Shown here one piece after another: positions 7,549 through 16,069 of a DNA stretch of 61,803 nucleotides. Position numbers and translations under genes: made by a program. Position 1 is the stretch's first letter. Every line of letters starts with the position of its first letter. The notes beneath the pieces were generated by a model. The model did not search any database. It saw nothing but the letters and a program-made list of their open reading frames with translations, and had not been told where the DNA came from. The stretch comes from Rhodospirillales bacterium (GTDB taxonomy: Bacteria > Pseudomonadota > Alphaproteobacteria > ATCC43930 > CGMCC-115725). The stretch is taken from the NCBI GenBank assembly GCA_019689675.1, contig JADGGZ010000002.1, forward strand, positions 1-61,803, given 5' to 3'.

Positions 7549-8291
7549 CGGCGGGCTAGCCGGACGTCTATCCGATCGCCGCCGCCGTCGCCGGGTGCGC
7601 CGAGCGGACGCACGTCGATGCGCTGGGTGCGCACGCCGTGCTCGACCAGGAAGGACCGCGCGGCGAGAGCGCGCGAGAGGGAAAGACGTCGCGCCTGGCT
7701 CTGATCCTCGAGCGCGGCGTAGGCGAGCAACTCGATGCGGAGGCGCTCGTCAGCGGTGAGGCGTTCTGCCGCAGCCGAGAGCACTTCCTTCGCCTCGGGC
7801 GAAAGCTCGGCCGCTCCCGGGGCGAAGGCGACCGCCCCGAACGGATCGGAACGCGGAGGCCGGGGACTCGGCGGCGGTTCGGCCGGGGCCGCGAGCTCCT
7901 CGAGGACCGGGCGGTCTGGAACGGCTTCCGGGCGCTGCAGGGCGCCTTTGTCGAGCGCCGCCGATTCGCTCTTCGGCTGAGGCGGCATCTCGATCACGAC
8001 CGGAGTAGGGGCCTCCGGAGGCGAGGCGACCGGCTTCTTCGGCGGCAGGACGACGGGCGCGGGCGGCGGAGGCGCCGGTTTCTCAGCGCGTGCCACGGGG
8101 GCGCTCGGCTTCGCGGGCGCCGTCTTCTTCTCGGCGCCCGTTACAGGAGCACCGGATCTCGTCTGCTTCTGCGCATTGCCGGGCTGCGCGGGGGCGACCT
8201 GATCAAGCGCGCCGAGATCGACATTGACCTCGGCGCCGGCCGGGGCGGCGAACAGCAGCGCCGCGAACGCTATGGCAGGAAGCGACCGCAT
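7545..8291 (-). CDS. Periplasmic Pro-rich OmpA-family protein
   Basis: From ATG 8291 the protein has 248 residues: a signal peptide (MRSLPAIAFAALLFAAPAGA), a long Pro/Ala/Lys-rich segment (about 50-145) suited to span the periplasm, and an OmpA-like C-terminal domain ending with IDVRPLGAPGDGGGDRIDVRLARR. The OmpA domain lacks the full classic NxxLSxxRA match (LSRALAARSFLVEHGV is present), so cell-wall binding is likely but not certain. A GTG at 8333 overlaps the suhB stop as GTGA and would add 14 basic residues; I prefer the ATG because it gives a normal signal peptide. It is the first of three envelope genes read together. Confidence 0.75.
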   Translation of the reverse strand: MRSLPAIAFAALLFAAPAGAEVNVDLGALDQVAPAQPGNAQKQTRSGAPVTGAEKKTAPAKPSAPVARAEKPAPPPPAPVVLPPKKPVASPPEAPTPVVIEMPPQPKSESAALDKGALQRPEAVPDRPVLEELAAPAEPPPSPRPPRSDPFGAVAFAPGAAELSPEAKEVLSAAAERLTADERLRIELLAYAALEDQSQARRLSLSRALAARSFLVEHGVRTQRIDVRPLGAPGDGGGDRIDVRLARR

Positions 8292-8329
8292 CGGACTGCG
8301 GCGGAGGATACAGGACCTGCGCGTCCTCG

Positions 8330-9133
8330 TCACGCCGCGCGCCGGGCTCCCTTGCGCACCAGCGCGGCGAGCGCTGGATGGAGCTGCACGTTGGACGCGA
8401 CGATCTCCCCGGTCCGCAGCGGGTCGTTGCCGCCGCCGGGATCGGAAACCTGGCCGCCCGCCTCGCGAACGAGGAGGATTCCGGCGGCGATGTCCCAGGG
8501 GGAGAGGCCGAACTCCCAGAACCCGTCGTAGCGCCCGGCCGCCACGTAGGCGAGGTCGAGCGCCGCGGACCCCATCCGCCGGACGCCGGCGCAGGTCGCC
8601 ATGACGGCGCCGAGGGTCTGGAGGTAGCTTTCGTGATGTCCGCGCTCGCGGAAAGGAATTCCGGTGGCGATGACGGCATCGTCGAGCTTGGTGCGGCCCG
8701 AGACTCGCATCCGCCGGTCGTTCATGTACGCGCCGACGCCCTTCTCGGCCCAGAACATCTCGTCGCGCGTAGGGTCGTAGACGACGCCGGCGACGATCTC
8801 GCCCTCGCGCTCGAGCGCGATCGAGATGCAGAAATGAGGGATGCCGTGCAGAAAGTTCGTCGTGCCGTCGAGCGGATCGACGATCCAGCGCTGCTTCTCG
8901 TCGCTGCCGACGCTCGCGCCGCTTTCCTCCATGAGGAATCCGAAGCTCGGCCTCGCCTTCGAGAGCTCCGCACGCAGCGTGCGTTCCGCCTTGTGGTCGG
9001 CGGTCGAGACGAAATCGGCCGGGCCTTTGCGCGATACCTGAAGCTGCTCGACCTCGCCGAAGTCTCGGATGAGCCCGCGCGCCGCCTTTAGCGCGGCGCT
9101 GGTCATGACGTGGATGAGCGCTGATCGAGCCAC
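8330..9133 (-). CDS. suhB: Inositol monophosphatase family protein
   Basis: The 267-residue protein carries the metal-dependent phosphatase motifs GFLMEESG (metal-binding Glu), WIVDPLDGTTNF (Asp-Asp metal site and catalytic Thr) and the C-terminal WDIAAGILLVREAGG signature. The family hydrolyses inositol phosphates, and in bacteria SuhB also assists rRNA antitermination. GTG 9133 directly abuts the efp stop, and its own stop touches the next gene, so efp, suhB and the envelope genes probably form one operon. The start codon is GTG because no ATG lies before the conserved N-terminal helix. Confidence 0.93.
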   Translation of the reverse strand: MARSALIHVMTSAALKAARGLIRDFGEVEQLQVSRKGPADFVSTADHKAERTLRAELSKARPSFGFLMEESGASVGSDEKQRWIVDPLDGTTNFLHGIPHFCISIALEREGEIVAGVVYDPTRDEMFWAEKGVGAYMNDRRMRVSGRTKLDDAVIATGIPFRERGHHESYLQTLGAVMATCAGVRRMGSAALDLAYVAAGRYDGFWEFGLSPWDIAAGILLVREAGGQVSDPGGGNDPLRTGEIVASNVQLHPALAALVRKGARRAA

Positions 9134-9700
9134 TCAGTCCTTCGCGCGTTCGACGTAGGTGCCGTCGGAGGTATTGACGACAATTCGGGTGCCCGCCTCG
9201 AGATGGGGCGGCACCATGATGCGCCTGCCGTTCTCGAGCTTGCCGGGCTTGTAGGAGGACGAAGCGGTTTGGCCTTTGACGACCGGATCGGCCTCGACCA
9301 GCTCCATGACCACCGTTTGCGGAAGTTCGACGGAAAGCGGCGTTCCCTCGTGGAGCTGGACCGTGCAGATCATCCCGTCGCGCAGGAAATCGGCAGATTC
9401 GCCGATCATCTCCCGGGGCACGGTCACCTGCTCGTAGGTCTCGTTGTCCATGAAGGTCGCCATATCCCCTTCGAAATAGAGGAACTGCATCTCCTTTTCG
9501 TCGAGACGAACGCGCTCGACCGTTTCCTGGGTCCGAAAGCGCTCATTCGTCTTCGTTCCTGTCTTGAGGTCGCGCATTTCGACCTGAGCGAACGCGCCGC
9601 CCTTGCCGGGTTGGATAAGCTCGCGCTTGAGGACGATCCAGAGCCGCCCGGCGTGCTCCAGGACGTTGCCTGGCTTGATGTCGATGGCGTTGATCTTCAT
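9134..9700 (-). CDS. efp: Elongation factor P
   Basis: The 188-residue protein has the three-beta-barrel EF-P layout. Domain I has the loop PGKGGAFAQ with Lys33 at its tip, the site that EpmA modifies in other bacteria. The family C-terminal pattern appears in GTRIVVNTSDGTYVERAKD. EF-P rescues ribosomes stalled at polyproline, and the neighbouring OmpA-like protein is itself proline-rich. The modifying enzyme gene epmA starts 66 bp away on the opposite strand. Confidence 0.97.
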   Translation of the reverse strand: MKINAIDIKPGNVLEHAGRLWIVLKRELIQPGKGGAFAQVEMRDLKTGTKTNERFRTQETVERVRLDEKEMQFLYFEGDMATFMDNETYEQVTVPREMIGESADFLRDGMICTVQLHEGTPLSVELPQTVVMELVEADPVVKGQTASSSYKPGKLENGRRIMVPPHLEAGTRIVVNTSDGTYVERAKD

Positions 9701-9713
9701 GGTGAAGCCTTCT

Positions 9714-9742
9714 CAAATCGGCGCGCGTCTCTAGCAGGTCAA
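9714..9742 (-). promoter_or_regulatory. Possible efp promoter
   Basis: TTGACC (9742-9737, minus strand) is followed after 17 bp by GATTTG (9719-9714). The -35 is good and the -10 is weak. The start point would be about 7-8 nt before the efp ATG at 9700, so the leader would be very short. Confidence 0.4.
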
Positions 9743-9766
9743 GCCCGAGGACGGAAGAGGGGGCGG

Positions 9767-10783
9767 ATGAGCTGGTGGCATCCCGATCGTTTGGCGGCGC
9801 GGCGCGAGGCGCTGGAGACGCGCGCCCGGATAGCGGCCACCGTGCGCCGGTTTTTCCTCGAGCGCGGCTTCGTCGAGGTGGAGACGCCGGCGCTTCAAGT
9901 GAGCCCGGGCCTCGAGCCGCATCTCGCCGCGTTCACGACCGTGCTCGATGAACCCGGCGAAGGGCAAGTGACCCGGCACCTTCACACGAGCCCCGAATTC
10001 GCCATGAAGAAGCTGCTGGTCGCCGGCGTCCCGCGCCTCTTCCAACTCGCGCGCTGCTTTCGCAACGGCGAGCGCAGCCGGCTTCATCACCCCGAGTTCA
10101 CGATGCTGGAGTGGTATCGCGCCGGCGCCTCCTACCGCGAGCTCATGGCCGATTGCGAGGCGCTGCTCCGCGCCGCCGCGCCGCTCTATGTCTGGGAGGG
10201 GAAGACCGCCGACCCGGCCGCGCCCTGGCTCTATCTCTCGGTCGCCGAGGCTTTCCAGCGATGGGCAGGGATCGACCTCCTGGCCACTGCGCCCGACCCT
10301 GAGAAGCCGCAGCTCGACCTCCTCGCCGATGCCGCACGCCCGCTCGGAATCGCTCCCCACGCGGGCGACGACTGGGAAGATCTCTTCTTCCGCATCTTTC
10401 TCGACCGGATCGAGCCGCGGCTCGGGATAGGGGCCCCGGCGATCCTCTACGACTACCCGATCTCGATGGCGGCTCTGGCGCGGCCGAAGCCGGGCGATCC
10501 GCGCCTCGCCGAGCGCTTCGAGCTCTATCTCTGCGGGGTCGAGATCGCGAACGCCTTCGGCGAGCTCACCGACGCTGCCGAGCAGCGGCGGCGCTTCGCG
10601 CGCGATCGGGCCGCGAAGGAGGCCCGCTACGGGTTCTCCTATCCGGTCGACGAGGACTTCCTCGCCGCGCTCGAGTACGGCATGCCGGAAAGCGCCGGCA
10701 TCGCGCTCGGCTTCGACCGGCTGGTGATGCTCGCAGCCGGCGCCTCGCGAATTGAGGACGTGCTCTGGGCCCCGGTCGTCTGA
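9767..10783 (+). CDS. epmA: EF-P lysyltransferase (EpmA/PoxA/GenX)
   Basis: The 338-residue protein is a stand-alone class II lysyl-tRNA-synthetase-like catalytic domain with no anticodon-binding domain. Motif 2 appears as FRNGERSRLHHPEFTMLEWY and motif 3 as GIALGFDRLVMLAAG. It attaches beta-lysine to EF-P. Start ATG 9767 follows the purine-rich AGAGGGGGCGG; longer in-frame starts inside efp are not supported. It diverges from efp, which supports the assignment. The partner aminomutase epmB is not in this window. Confidence 0.95.
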   Translation: MSWWHPDRLAARREALETRARIAATVRRFFLERGFVEVETPALQVSPGLEPHLAAFTTVLDEPGEGQVTRHLHTSPEFAMKKLLVAGVPRLFQLARCFRNGERSRLHHPEFTMLEWYRAGASYRELMADCEALLRAAAPLYVWEGKTADPAAPWLYLSVAEAFQRWAGIDLLATAPDPEKPQLDLLADAARPLGIAPHAGDDWEDLFFRIFLDRIEPRLGIGAPAILYDYPISMAALARPKPGDPRLAERFELYLCGVEIANAFGELTDAAEQRRRFARDRAAKEARYGFSYPVDEDFLAALEYGMPESAGIALGFDRLVMLAAGASRIEDVLWAPVV

Positions 10784-10832
10784 GCGGCCGCGCGAGGCAA
10801 CTTTCGCGCGATCTTCCGCGTTCTCGCCGCGG

Positions 10833-11336
10833 ATGGATAGTTTCCTCGAACTCAAGCTCGCGCTCTTCCGCATGCTCGGGAAGGACGCGTGGGAGATGCT
10901 CGCCGTAACGGGCGAGGCGCTGGTCCTCCTTCCGGCGGCCGCGATCATCGCCGGAAGGCTGTGGCTGCGGGGCAGCAGGGCCGAAGCTCTCTCATGGGGC
11001 ACGAGCCTTCTCCTCTGCATCGCGACCGTCGGGCTCATGAAGCTCTCGATCGGCGATTTCAAGTGGACGCTCTACGGGCACACGTTCAACGCCAAGGGCT
11101 TTCCGAGCGGCCATGCCGCGATGGCGACGGTGTTCTGGGCGGGGCTCGCGCTCATAGCCAGGGATCGCCTCGTCGGCGCGATGCTGCTCGTGCCGATTCC
11201 GCTCGCGAGTCTTTCGGTGCTGGTGTTGTGGTGGCACCACACGCTCGACATTGTCGCGGGCCTGGCGATCGGCGCTGCCGCGCTCCTGCCGCTCGCGCTC
11301 AGAGTGCCGCGTCGATCGCCGCGTTCAGCCGCCTGA
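10833..11336 (+). CDS. PAP2-superfamily membrane protein, degenerate motifs
   Basis: The 167-residue protein has about five hydrophobic segments and the PAP2 motif 2 (FPSGHAAMA). Motif 3 is recognisable as [16 protein letters not shown], with the His-x3-Asp pair kept, but the arginine of the usual SRxxxxxHxxxD is Val here. The KxxxxxxRP motif 1 is not convincing either. A lipid-phosphatase role is possible but doubtful. ATG 10833 is the first start after epmA. The 3' end overlaps the end of thiE on the other strand (11299-11336). Confidence 0.75.
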   Translation: MDSFLELKLALFRMLGKDAWEMLAVTGEALVLLPAAAIIAGRLWLRGSRAEALSWGTSLLLCIATVGLMKLSIGDFKWTLYGHTFNAKGFPSGHAAMATVFWAGLALIARDRLVGAMLLVPIPLASLSVLVLWWHHTLDIVAGLAIGAAALLPLALRVPRRSPRSAA

Positions 11337-11934
11337 CGCCTGCCGCCGGCCCGTCCGGGTCGTTCCAGACCGCGCCGATGACGGCGAGGAAATCAGCACC
11401 GGCCTGCACGAGAGCGGCGCAATTCTCGGCGGTGATGCCGCCGATCGCGACGGACGGGACGGTCATGAGCTCGCTCCACCAGCGCAGGAGCTCCGGCTCG
11501 GCGCGGATCTTCGCCTCCTTCGTCGCCGTCGGAAAGAAGGCGCCGAAGGCGACATAGTCCGCGCCCTTCTCGGCGGCTTCCATCGCGAGATGGCGGCTGG
11601 CGTGGCACGTCACGCCGACGATCCGCCCGAGCCCCAGAATGCGCCGCGCCTCCTCGTAGGGCGTGTCCTCCTGCCCGATATGCACGCCGTCGCAGCCGGT
11701 CGCGAGGGCGAGATCGGCACGATCGTTCATGAGAAAGGCGACGCCCCGCGATTGCGCCACGGGCCGCAGCGCGTCGGCAGCGCGGCGGATCGCGTCGTCG
11801 TCCGCGCCCTTGAGGCGGAGCTGGACGCACGCGACGTCGCCCGCGTCGAGGGCTGCGGCGAGGGCGCGCGAAAACGCCGCCGGCTCGAGCGCCGGCGGCG
11901 TGATCAGATAGAGGCGGGTGCGAGCGGGTTTCAG
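11299..11934 (-). CDS. thiE: Thiamine-phosphate synthase, apparent CTG start
   Basis: The enzyme joins the thiazole and pyrimidine halves of thiamine. The 211-residue TIM barrel opens RLYLITPP and shows the pyrophosphate and substrate motifs [27 protein letters not shown] and AVIGAVW. There is no ATG, GTG or TTG in frame close before RLYLITPP. The nearest ATG downstream is in FLMNDR, too late for the fold. CTG 11934-11932 overlaps the fba stop as CTGA, exactly like other couplings in this window, so a CTG start is inferred. Confidence 0.88.
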   Translation of the reverse strand: MKPARTRLYLITPPALEPAAFSRALAAALDAGDVACVQLRLKGADDDAIRRAADALRPVAQSRGVAFLMNDRADLALATGCDGVHIGQEDTPYEEARRILGLGRIVGVTCHASRHLAMEAAEKGADYVAFGAFFPTATKEAKIRAEPELLRWWSELMTVPSVAIGGITAENCAALVQAGADFLAVIGAVWNDPDGPAAGVRRLNAAIDAAL

Positions 11935-12860
11935 GCCTCGCCCTTGTAGATCTTGATCATCTGGTCGAGCATCTTCAGCGCCTCCTCGCGCGGGCGCTGG
12001 AAGGTGTTGCGGCCGATGATCGAGCCATTGCCGCCGCCGTCGCGGATCGCGCGGGCCTCGTTGTAGATCCCCTCGAGGTCCTTCGCCTCGCCGCCCGAGA
12101 AGACGACGATGCGCTTGCCGTTGAAGCAGGACTGGACGACGTGGCGGAAGCGGGCGACCGGCGTCTTGATGTCGATCTTCTGCGCCTCGTAGACCTTCTT
12201 GGCAGCGTCGAGTTCGAGCGCCTCCGTCGGCGGCTTCACCTTGATGATGTGCGCTCCGAGGAGGGCCGCCATGTGTGCCGCGTAGGCGCAGATGTCGATC
12301 GCGGTCTCGCCGGCCTTCGAAAGCGCGCCGCCGCGCGGGTAGGACCAGATGACGACAGCTAGGCCATAGGACTTCGCTTCGCGCGCGAGCTCGGCCACTT
12401 CCTCGATCATGTCGAACGCGGCGTCGGAACCGGGATAGATCGTGAAGCCGATCGCCGAGCAGCCGAGCCGGAGCGCGTCCTTCACCGAGGCGGTGACAGC
12501 CTGGTTGGCGTTCTCCTTGGCGCGCGAAAGGCTGTTCGAGGAGTTGACCTTGAGGATGGTCGGGATCTGCCCGGCATAGGTCGCCGCCCCGGCCTCGATG
12601 AAGCCGAGAGGCGCCGCGTAGGCGGACAGCCCGGCGTCGATCGCGAGCTGGAAATGATAGTGAGGGTCGTAGGCCGGCGGGTTCGGGGCGAAGCTCCGCG
12701 CCGGCCCGTGCTCGAAGCCCTGGTCGACGGGCAGGATAACGAGCTTGCCGGTGCCGCCGAGGCGGCCATGCATCAGAATGCGGGCGAGGTTCGCCTTCGT
12801 TCCGGGATTGTCGCTCTCGTACCACGAGAGCATCTTGCGGACGGTCTCGGTAAGCTGCAT
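11931..12860 (-). CDS. fbaB: Class I fructose-bisphosphate aldolase, DhnA/FbaB type
   Basis: This 309-residue protein belongs to the archaeal-type class I aldolases. The Schiff-base lysine lies in [10 protein letters not shown] (K207 or K209), and the phosphate-binding end is [11 protein letters not shown] with [16 protein letters not shown]. It splits fructose-1,6-bisphosphate in central metabolism. ATG 12860 gives [14 protein letters not shown] and is preferred to longer upstream starts. Together with gap it makes a glycolysis/gluconeogenesis operon that continues into thiE. Confidence 0.94.
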   Translation of the reverse strand: MQLTETVRKMLSWYESDNPGTKANLARILMHGRLGGTGKLVILPVDQGFEHGPARSFAPNPPAYDPHYHFQLAIDAGLSAYAAPLGFIEAGAATYAGQIPTILKVNSSNSLSRAKENANQAVTASVKDALRLGCSAIGFTIYPGSDAAFDMIEEVAELAREAKSYGLAVVIWSYPRGGALSKAGETAIDICAYAAHMAALLGAHIIKVKPPTEALELDAAKKVYEAQKIDIKTPVARFRHVVQSCFNGKRIVVFSGGEAKDLEGIYNEARAIRDGGGNGSIIGRNTFQRPREEALKMLDQMIKIYKGEA

Positions 12861-12918
12861 GGGGGCGGTCCTTTTTGAAGCCTTCTCGTTGCGATCGAAA
12901 ATAACAGAGGCAAACGGC

Positions 12919-13236
12919 TCAGCCAGCGGTTTCGTTCGTCTCCACGACGGCCCCGAGCCGGGCCGCGATCTCGGCGACGCGGCCGATCGCGGCGGGGTCG
13001 CCGCAGAGCCGGACCCGCCTGACGCCGCGACGCAATGCCGCAAGCGCCGCGCCGGGCGCGTCGCCGCAGTCGAGCACCGCCTCGAAGGGCCGGCCCGGGA
13101 ACTCGGCCTCGAGCGCTTCCACGATCGCCTGAAACCAGCCGGGGCCGGCGGAAAGCCCCGCAGCCGGGTAGCTCTCGAGCCGGGTCGCGCCGGCCGCGAG
13201 GGCCCGGCGCGCCTCCTCCAGCGAGCCGACGATCAC
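12919..13236 (-). CDS. Conserved-looking small protein between gap and fba
   Basis: A 105-residue frame starts at GTG 13236, sharing GTGA with the gap stop, and reads MIVGSLEEARRALAAGATRL to VVETNETAG. It is alternating helix/strand (VLDCGDAPGAALAALRRG, VRRVRLCGDPAAIGRVAEIA), like a half barrel or flavodoxin-like unit. It has two cysteines in DCGD and LCGD contexts and no membrane segment. I do not recognise a named family. The coupled start, codon use and operon position argue that it is real. It occupies the place where pgk often lies in other alphaproteobacteria, but it is far too short to be Pgk. Confidence 0.7.
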   Translation of the reverse strand: MIVGSLEEARRALAAGATRLESYPAAGLSAGPGWFQAIVEALEAEFPGRPFEAVLDCGDAPGAALAALRRGVRRVRLCGDPAAIGRVAEIAARLGAVVETNETAG

Positions 13237-14243
13237 CCCATCTTGCCGAAGAGTACCGCGGCGTCGACCATGCGATTGGAGAAGCCCCATTCGTTGTCGT
13301 ACCAGGCGAGCACGCGGGCGAAGCGCTTCTCCATGACCACGGTCTGCGTGAGGTCGAAGGTCGAGGAATGCGGGTCGTGGTTGAAGTCCGAGGAGACGAG
13401 CGACTCCTCGGTCACCGCGAGAATGCCCTTGAAGCGGTTGGAGTTCGCCGCCTTCTTCATGAGGTCGTTGATCTCGTCGGGCGAGGTATCGCGCGGGGTG
13501 GTGAACTTGAAATCGACGAGCGACACGTTCGGCGTCGGCACGCGGATCGCGGTGCCGTCGAGCTTGCCCTTGAGGGCAGGGAGCACGAGGCCCACCGCCT
13601 TCGCGGCCCCGGTCGAGGTCGGGATGATGTTCATCGCCGCGGCGCGGGCCCGACGCAAATCCTTGTGGAGCGTGTCGACGGTCGACTGGTCGCCCGTATA
13701 GGAGTGGATCGTCGTCATGTAGCCGCGCTCGATGCCGATCCCCTCCTGGAGCACGTAGGCGACCGGGGCGAGGCAGTTGGTGGTGCACGAGGCGTTCGAG
13801 ATCACCTTGTGCTCGGGCTTCAGGCCGTCGTGATTGACACCCATGACGAGAGTGAAGTCGGCACCGTCCGCCGGAGCGGAGACGATCACCCGCTTGGCGC
13901 CAGCCTCGAGGTGCTTCGCCGCGGCGTCGCGCTTGGTGAAGATGCCCGTGCACTCGAGCGCGACGTCGATCTTCAAATCCTTCCAGGGCAGCTTGGCGGG
14001 ATCGCGCTCCGCGAAGACCTGGATCTTCTTTCCGGCCACCTCCATGAAGCCGTCGCCCGTCTTGATCTCGAACGGGAAGTGCCCGTGCACGCTGTCGTGC
14101 TTCAGGAGATGCGCGTTGGCGGCCACCGAGCCGAGATCGTTGATCGCGACCACCTCGATGTCGTCCCGCTTCGCTTCGGCGGCGGCCCGCATGACGAGGC
14201 GGCCGATGCGGCCGAAACCGTTGATCGCGACCCGAACTGCCAT
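13233..14243 (-). CDS. gap: Glyceraldehyde-3-phosphate dehydrogenase, type I
   Basis: The 336-residue enzyme has the NAD-binding INGFGRIGR start, the catalytic Cys153 in SNASCTTNCLAP, and the WYDNEWGFSNRMVD C-terminal motif. N34-D36 (IND) suggests NAD preference by family rules. A good SD (GAAAGGA) precedes ATG 14243. The gene heads the operon gap-small ORF-fba-thiE. A 134-bp spacer separates it from the aminotransferase upstream and probably holds the promoter, which I could not define. Confidence 0.97.
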   Translation of the reverse strand: MAVRVAINGFGRIGRLVMRAAAEAKRDDIEVVAINDLGSVAANAHLLKHDSVHGHFPFEIKTGDGFMEVAGKKIQVFAERDPAKLPWKDLKIDVALECTGIFTKRDAAAKHLEAGAKRVIVSAPADGADFTLVMGVNHDGLKPEHKVISNASCTTNCLAPVAYVLQEGIGIERGYMTTIHSYTGDQSTVDTLHKDLRRARAAAMNIIPTSTGAAKAVGLVLPALKGKLDGTAIRVPTPNVSLVDFKFTTPRDTSPDEINDLMKKAANSNRFKGILAVTEESLVSSDFNHDPHSSTFDLTQTVVMEKRFARVLAWYDNEWGFSNRMVDAAVLFGKMG

Positions 14244-14377
14244 CGTCCTTTCTCCTCTCGTTTCTCTTCGTTCGCTTCAGAAGGCCTTCCGTTCGACTCC
14301 GCTCACCCATGCCGGGCATCGCGCCAGGGCATTCGCGTCTCGAACCCGCGGCGACAACACGCGCCGCGCGCGATTGT

Positions 14378-15742
14378 TCATAGCTCGAGTTCCCGCGCCG
14401 TCGCGTCGAGCGCGAGCCCGAAGCGGCGCATCATCTCGTCGATCTCGCTCTCCGTAATGATCAACGGCGGGCAGAGCGCCACGGCGTCGACGAGATTGCG
14501 GCAGATGAGACCATGCTCCTGGGCCTTGGCGGCGAAAACCGCGCCGGCGCGGCCGGGTGGCTGGAACCCCGCTTTCGACCGCTTGTCGGAAACGAGCTCG
14601 AGCGCGCCGATGAGCCCGACCCCGCGCGCCTCGCCCACGAGTTTATGGCCGGCGAAGCTGCGCAGGCCCTCCTGAAAGCGCGGCGCGAGCTTGCGCACCC
14701 GGCCGACGATGTCGCGCTCCTCGTAGATCTTGAGCGTCTCGACCGCGACCGCGGCGGCGACGGGATGGCCGGAATAGGTGTAGCCGTGGCCGAACGTCCC
14801 GATCTGGGCGCTGCGGTCCGCGATCACCTGGTAGATCTTGTCGCTGACGAGCGTCGCCGAGATCGGCAGGTAGGCCGAAGAGAGCGCCTTCGCCATCGTC
14901 ATCATGTCGGGCTGCAGACCGAAGGTCTCGCTTCCGAACATGTTGCCCGTGCGCCCGAAGCCGCAGATGACCTCGTCGGCGATCAGCAGCACGTCGTACT
15001 TCTTGAGGACCGGCTGGATCTTCTCGAAATAGGTCCGGGGAGGAACGATGACCCCGCCGGCCCCCATCACGGGCTCGGCGATGAACGCGGCGACGGTGTC
15101 GGGGCCCTCGCGCTGAATCATCAGGTCGAGATTCTCGGCGAGACGGCTCGCGAACTCCTCCTCGCTCTCGCCCTCGTGCGCGAAACGCCAGTGATGCGGG
15201 CAGTCGGCGTGCCGGATCTGCGGGATCGGGAGATCGAAGTCGATGTGGTTGTTGGGAAGGCCCGTGAGGCTCGCGGTGGCGACGGTGACGCCGTGATAGC
15301 CCTTCATGCGGGCGATGATCTTCTTCTTCCTCGGCCGGCCGAGGGCGTTGTTGTAGTACCAGACGATCTTGATCGCCGTGTCGTTGGCCTCGCTCCCCGA
15401 GTTGTTGAAGAAGGCCTTCGACATGCCGGGCACCAGCTTGACGAGGCGCTCGGCGAGATCGGCCGCGGCATCGTGCGTCTTCTGGGCGAAGACGTGGCTG
15501 TACGCGAGGCGGCGCATCTGATTGGCGGCGGCCTCGATGAGCCGCTCTTCGCCGTAGCCGAGCGCGGTGCACCAGAGCCCGGCGAGGCCCTCGATGTATT
15601 CCTTGCCGTCGTCGTCGTAGACGTAGATGCCCTTCCCGCGGGTGAGAACGAGCGGGCCTTCCGCCTCGTTCTTGCGCAGGTTCGTGTAGGCGTGGAGGTG
15701 ATAGGCGACGTCGCGGGCTGCGACCGAGTTTGGGCGGATCAT
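14378..15742 (-). CDS. Class III PLP aminotransferase (omega-amine:pyruvate type)
   Basis: The 454-residue enzyme has the class III layout: GLAGLWCTALGYG near the N-terminus, NNSGSEANDTA, the PLP-ring Asp in ADEVICGFGRTG (D256) and the Schiff-base Lys285 in MTMAKALSSAYLPIS. It most resembles putrescine/taurine/omega-amino-acid:pyruvate transaminases, but the exact donor cannot be told from sequence. ATG 15742 gives MIRPNSVAARDVAYHLH. Its neighbours do not reveal a pathway. Confidence 0.88.
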   Translation of the reverse strand: MIRPNSVAARDVAYHLHAYTNLRKNEAEGPLVLTRGKGIYVYDDDGKEYIEGLAGLWCTALGYGEERLIEAAANQMRRLAYSHVFAQKTHDAAADLAERLVKLVPGMSKAFFNNSGSEANDTAIKIVWYYNNALGRPRKKKIIARMKGYHGVTVATASLTGLPNNHIDFDLPIPQIRHADCPHHWRFAHEGESEEEFASRLAENLDLMIQREGPDTVAAFIAEPVMGAGGVIVPPRTYFEKIQPVLKKYDVLLIADEVICGFGRTGNMFGSETFGLQPDMMTMAKALSSAYLPISATLVSDKIYQVIADRSAQIGTFGHGYTYSGHPVAAAVAVETLKIYEERDIVGRVRKLAPRFQEGLRSFAGHKLVGEARGVGLIGALELVSDKRSKAGFQPPGRAGAVFAAKAQEHGLICRNLVDAVALCPPLIITESEIDEMMRRFGLALDATARELEL

Positions 15743-16069
15743 GGGACCTCTCGCGAAGCGCCGCGGAGTATCGGGACCGCCCGGCCGCAAGTCAAACCGA
15801 GCCCCCGCATGGCAGGTGACCGTCCGCCGAAGGCGTGCCGCTCGCCGGCGGGAGCGCGCCCGACCTGAAATAACAGGTGATTTACAGGCTCGAGCGCAGC
15901 GGCCGGATCAGACGAAAGAGCAGCCGTGACCGCCGCGTCGCGACTCGACACGGGTACTCGACATCACAGAGCGACCAAGAGATTAGAACAGAGACGGAAC
16001 GAAGGTCAACCGGCCCGGCCGGCCGTCTCCCGTGTAGACTGCGCGGCCCGGCAATGCGATGAGCGGGAA
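15743..16069. other. Intergenic region between aminotransferase and ptsN-like gene
   Basis: This 327-bp divergent spacer has no convincing gene. It holds an inverted repeat ACCTG-AAATAA-CAGGT at 15863-15878 followed by TTTACAGG, set in an unusually AT-rich patch (about 15865-15890), which could be an operator or promoter zone for either gene. No clear -35/-10 pair was found. Confidence 0.4.
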
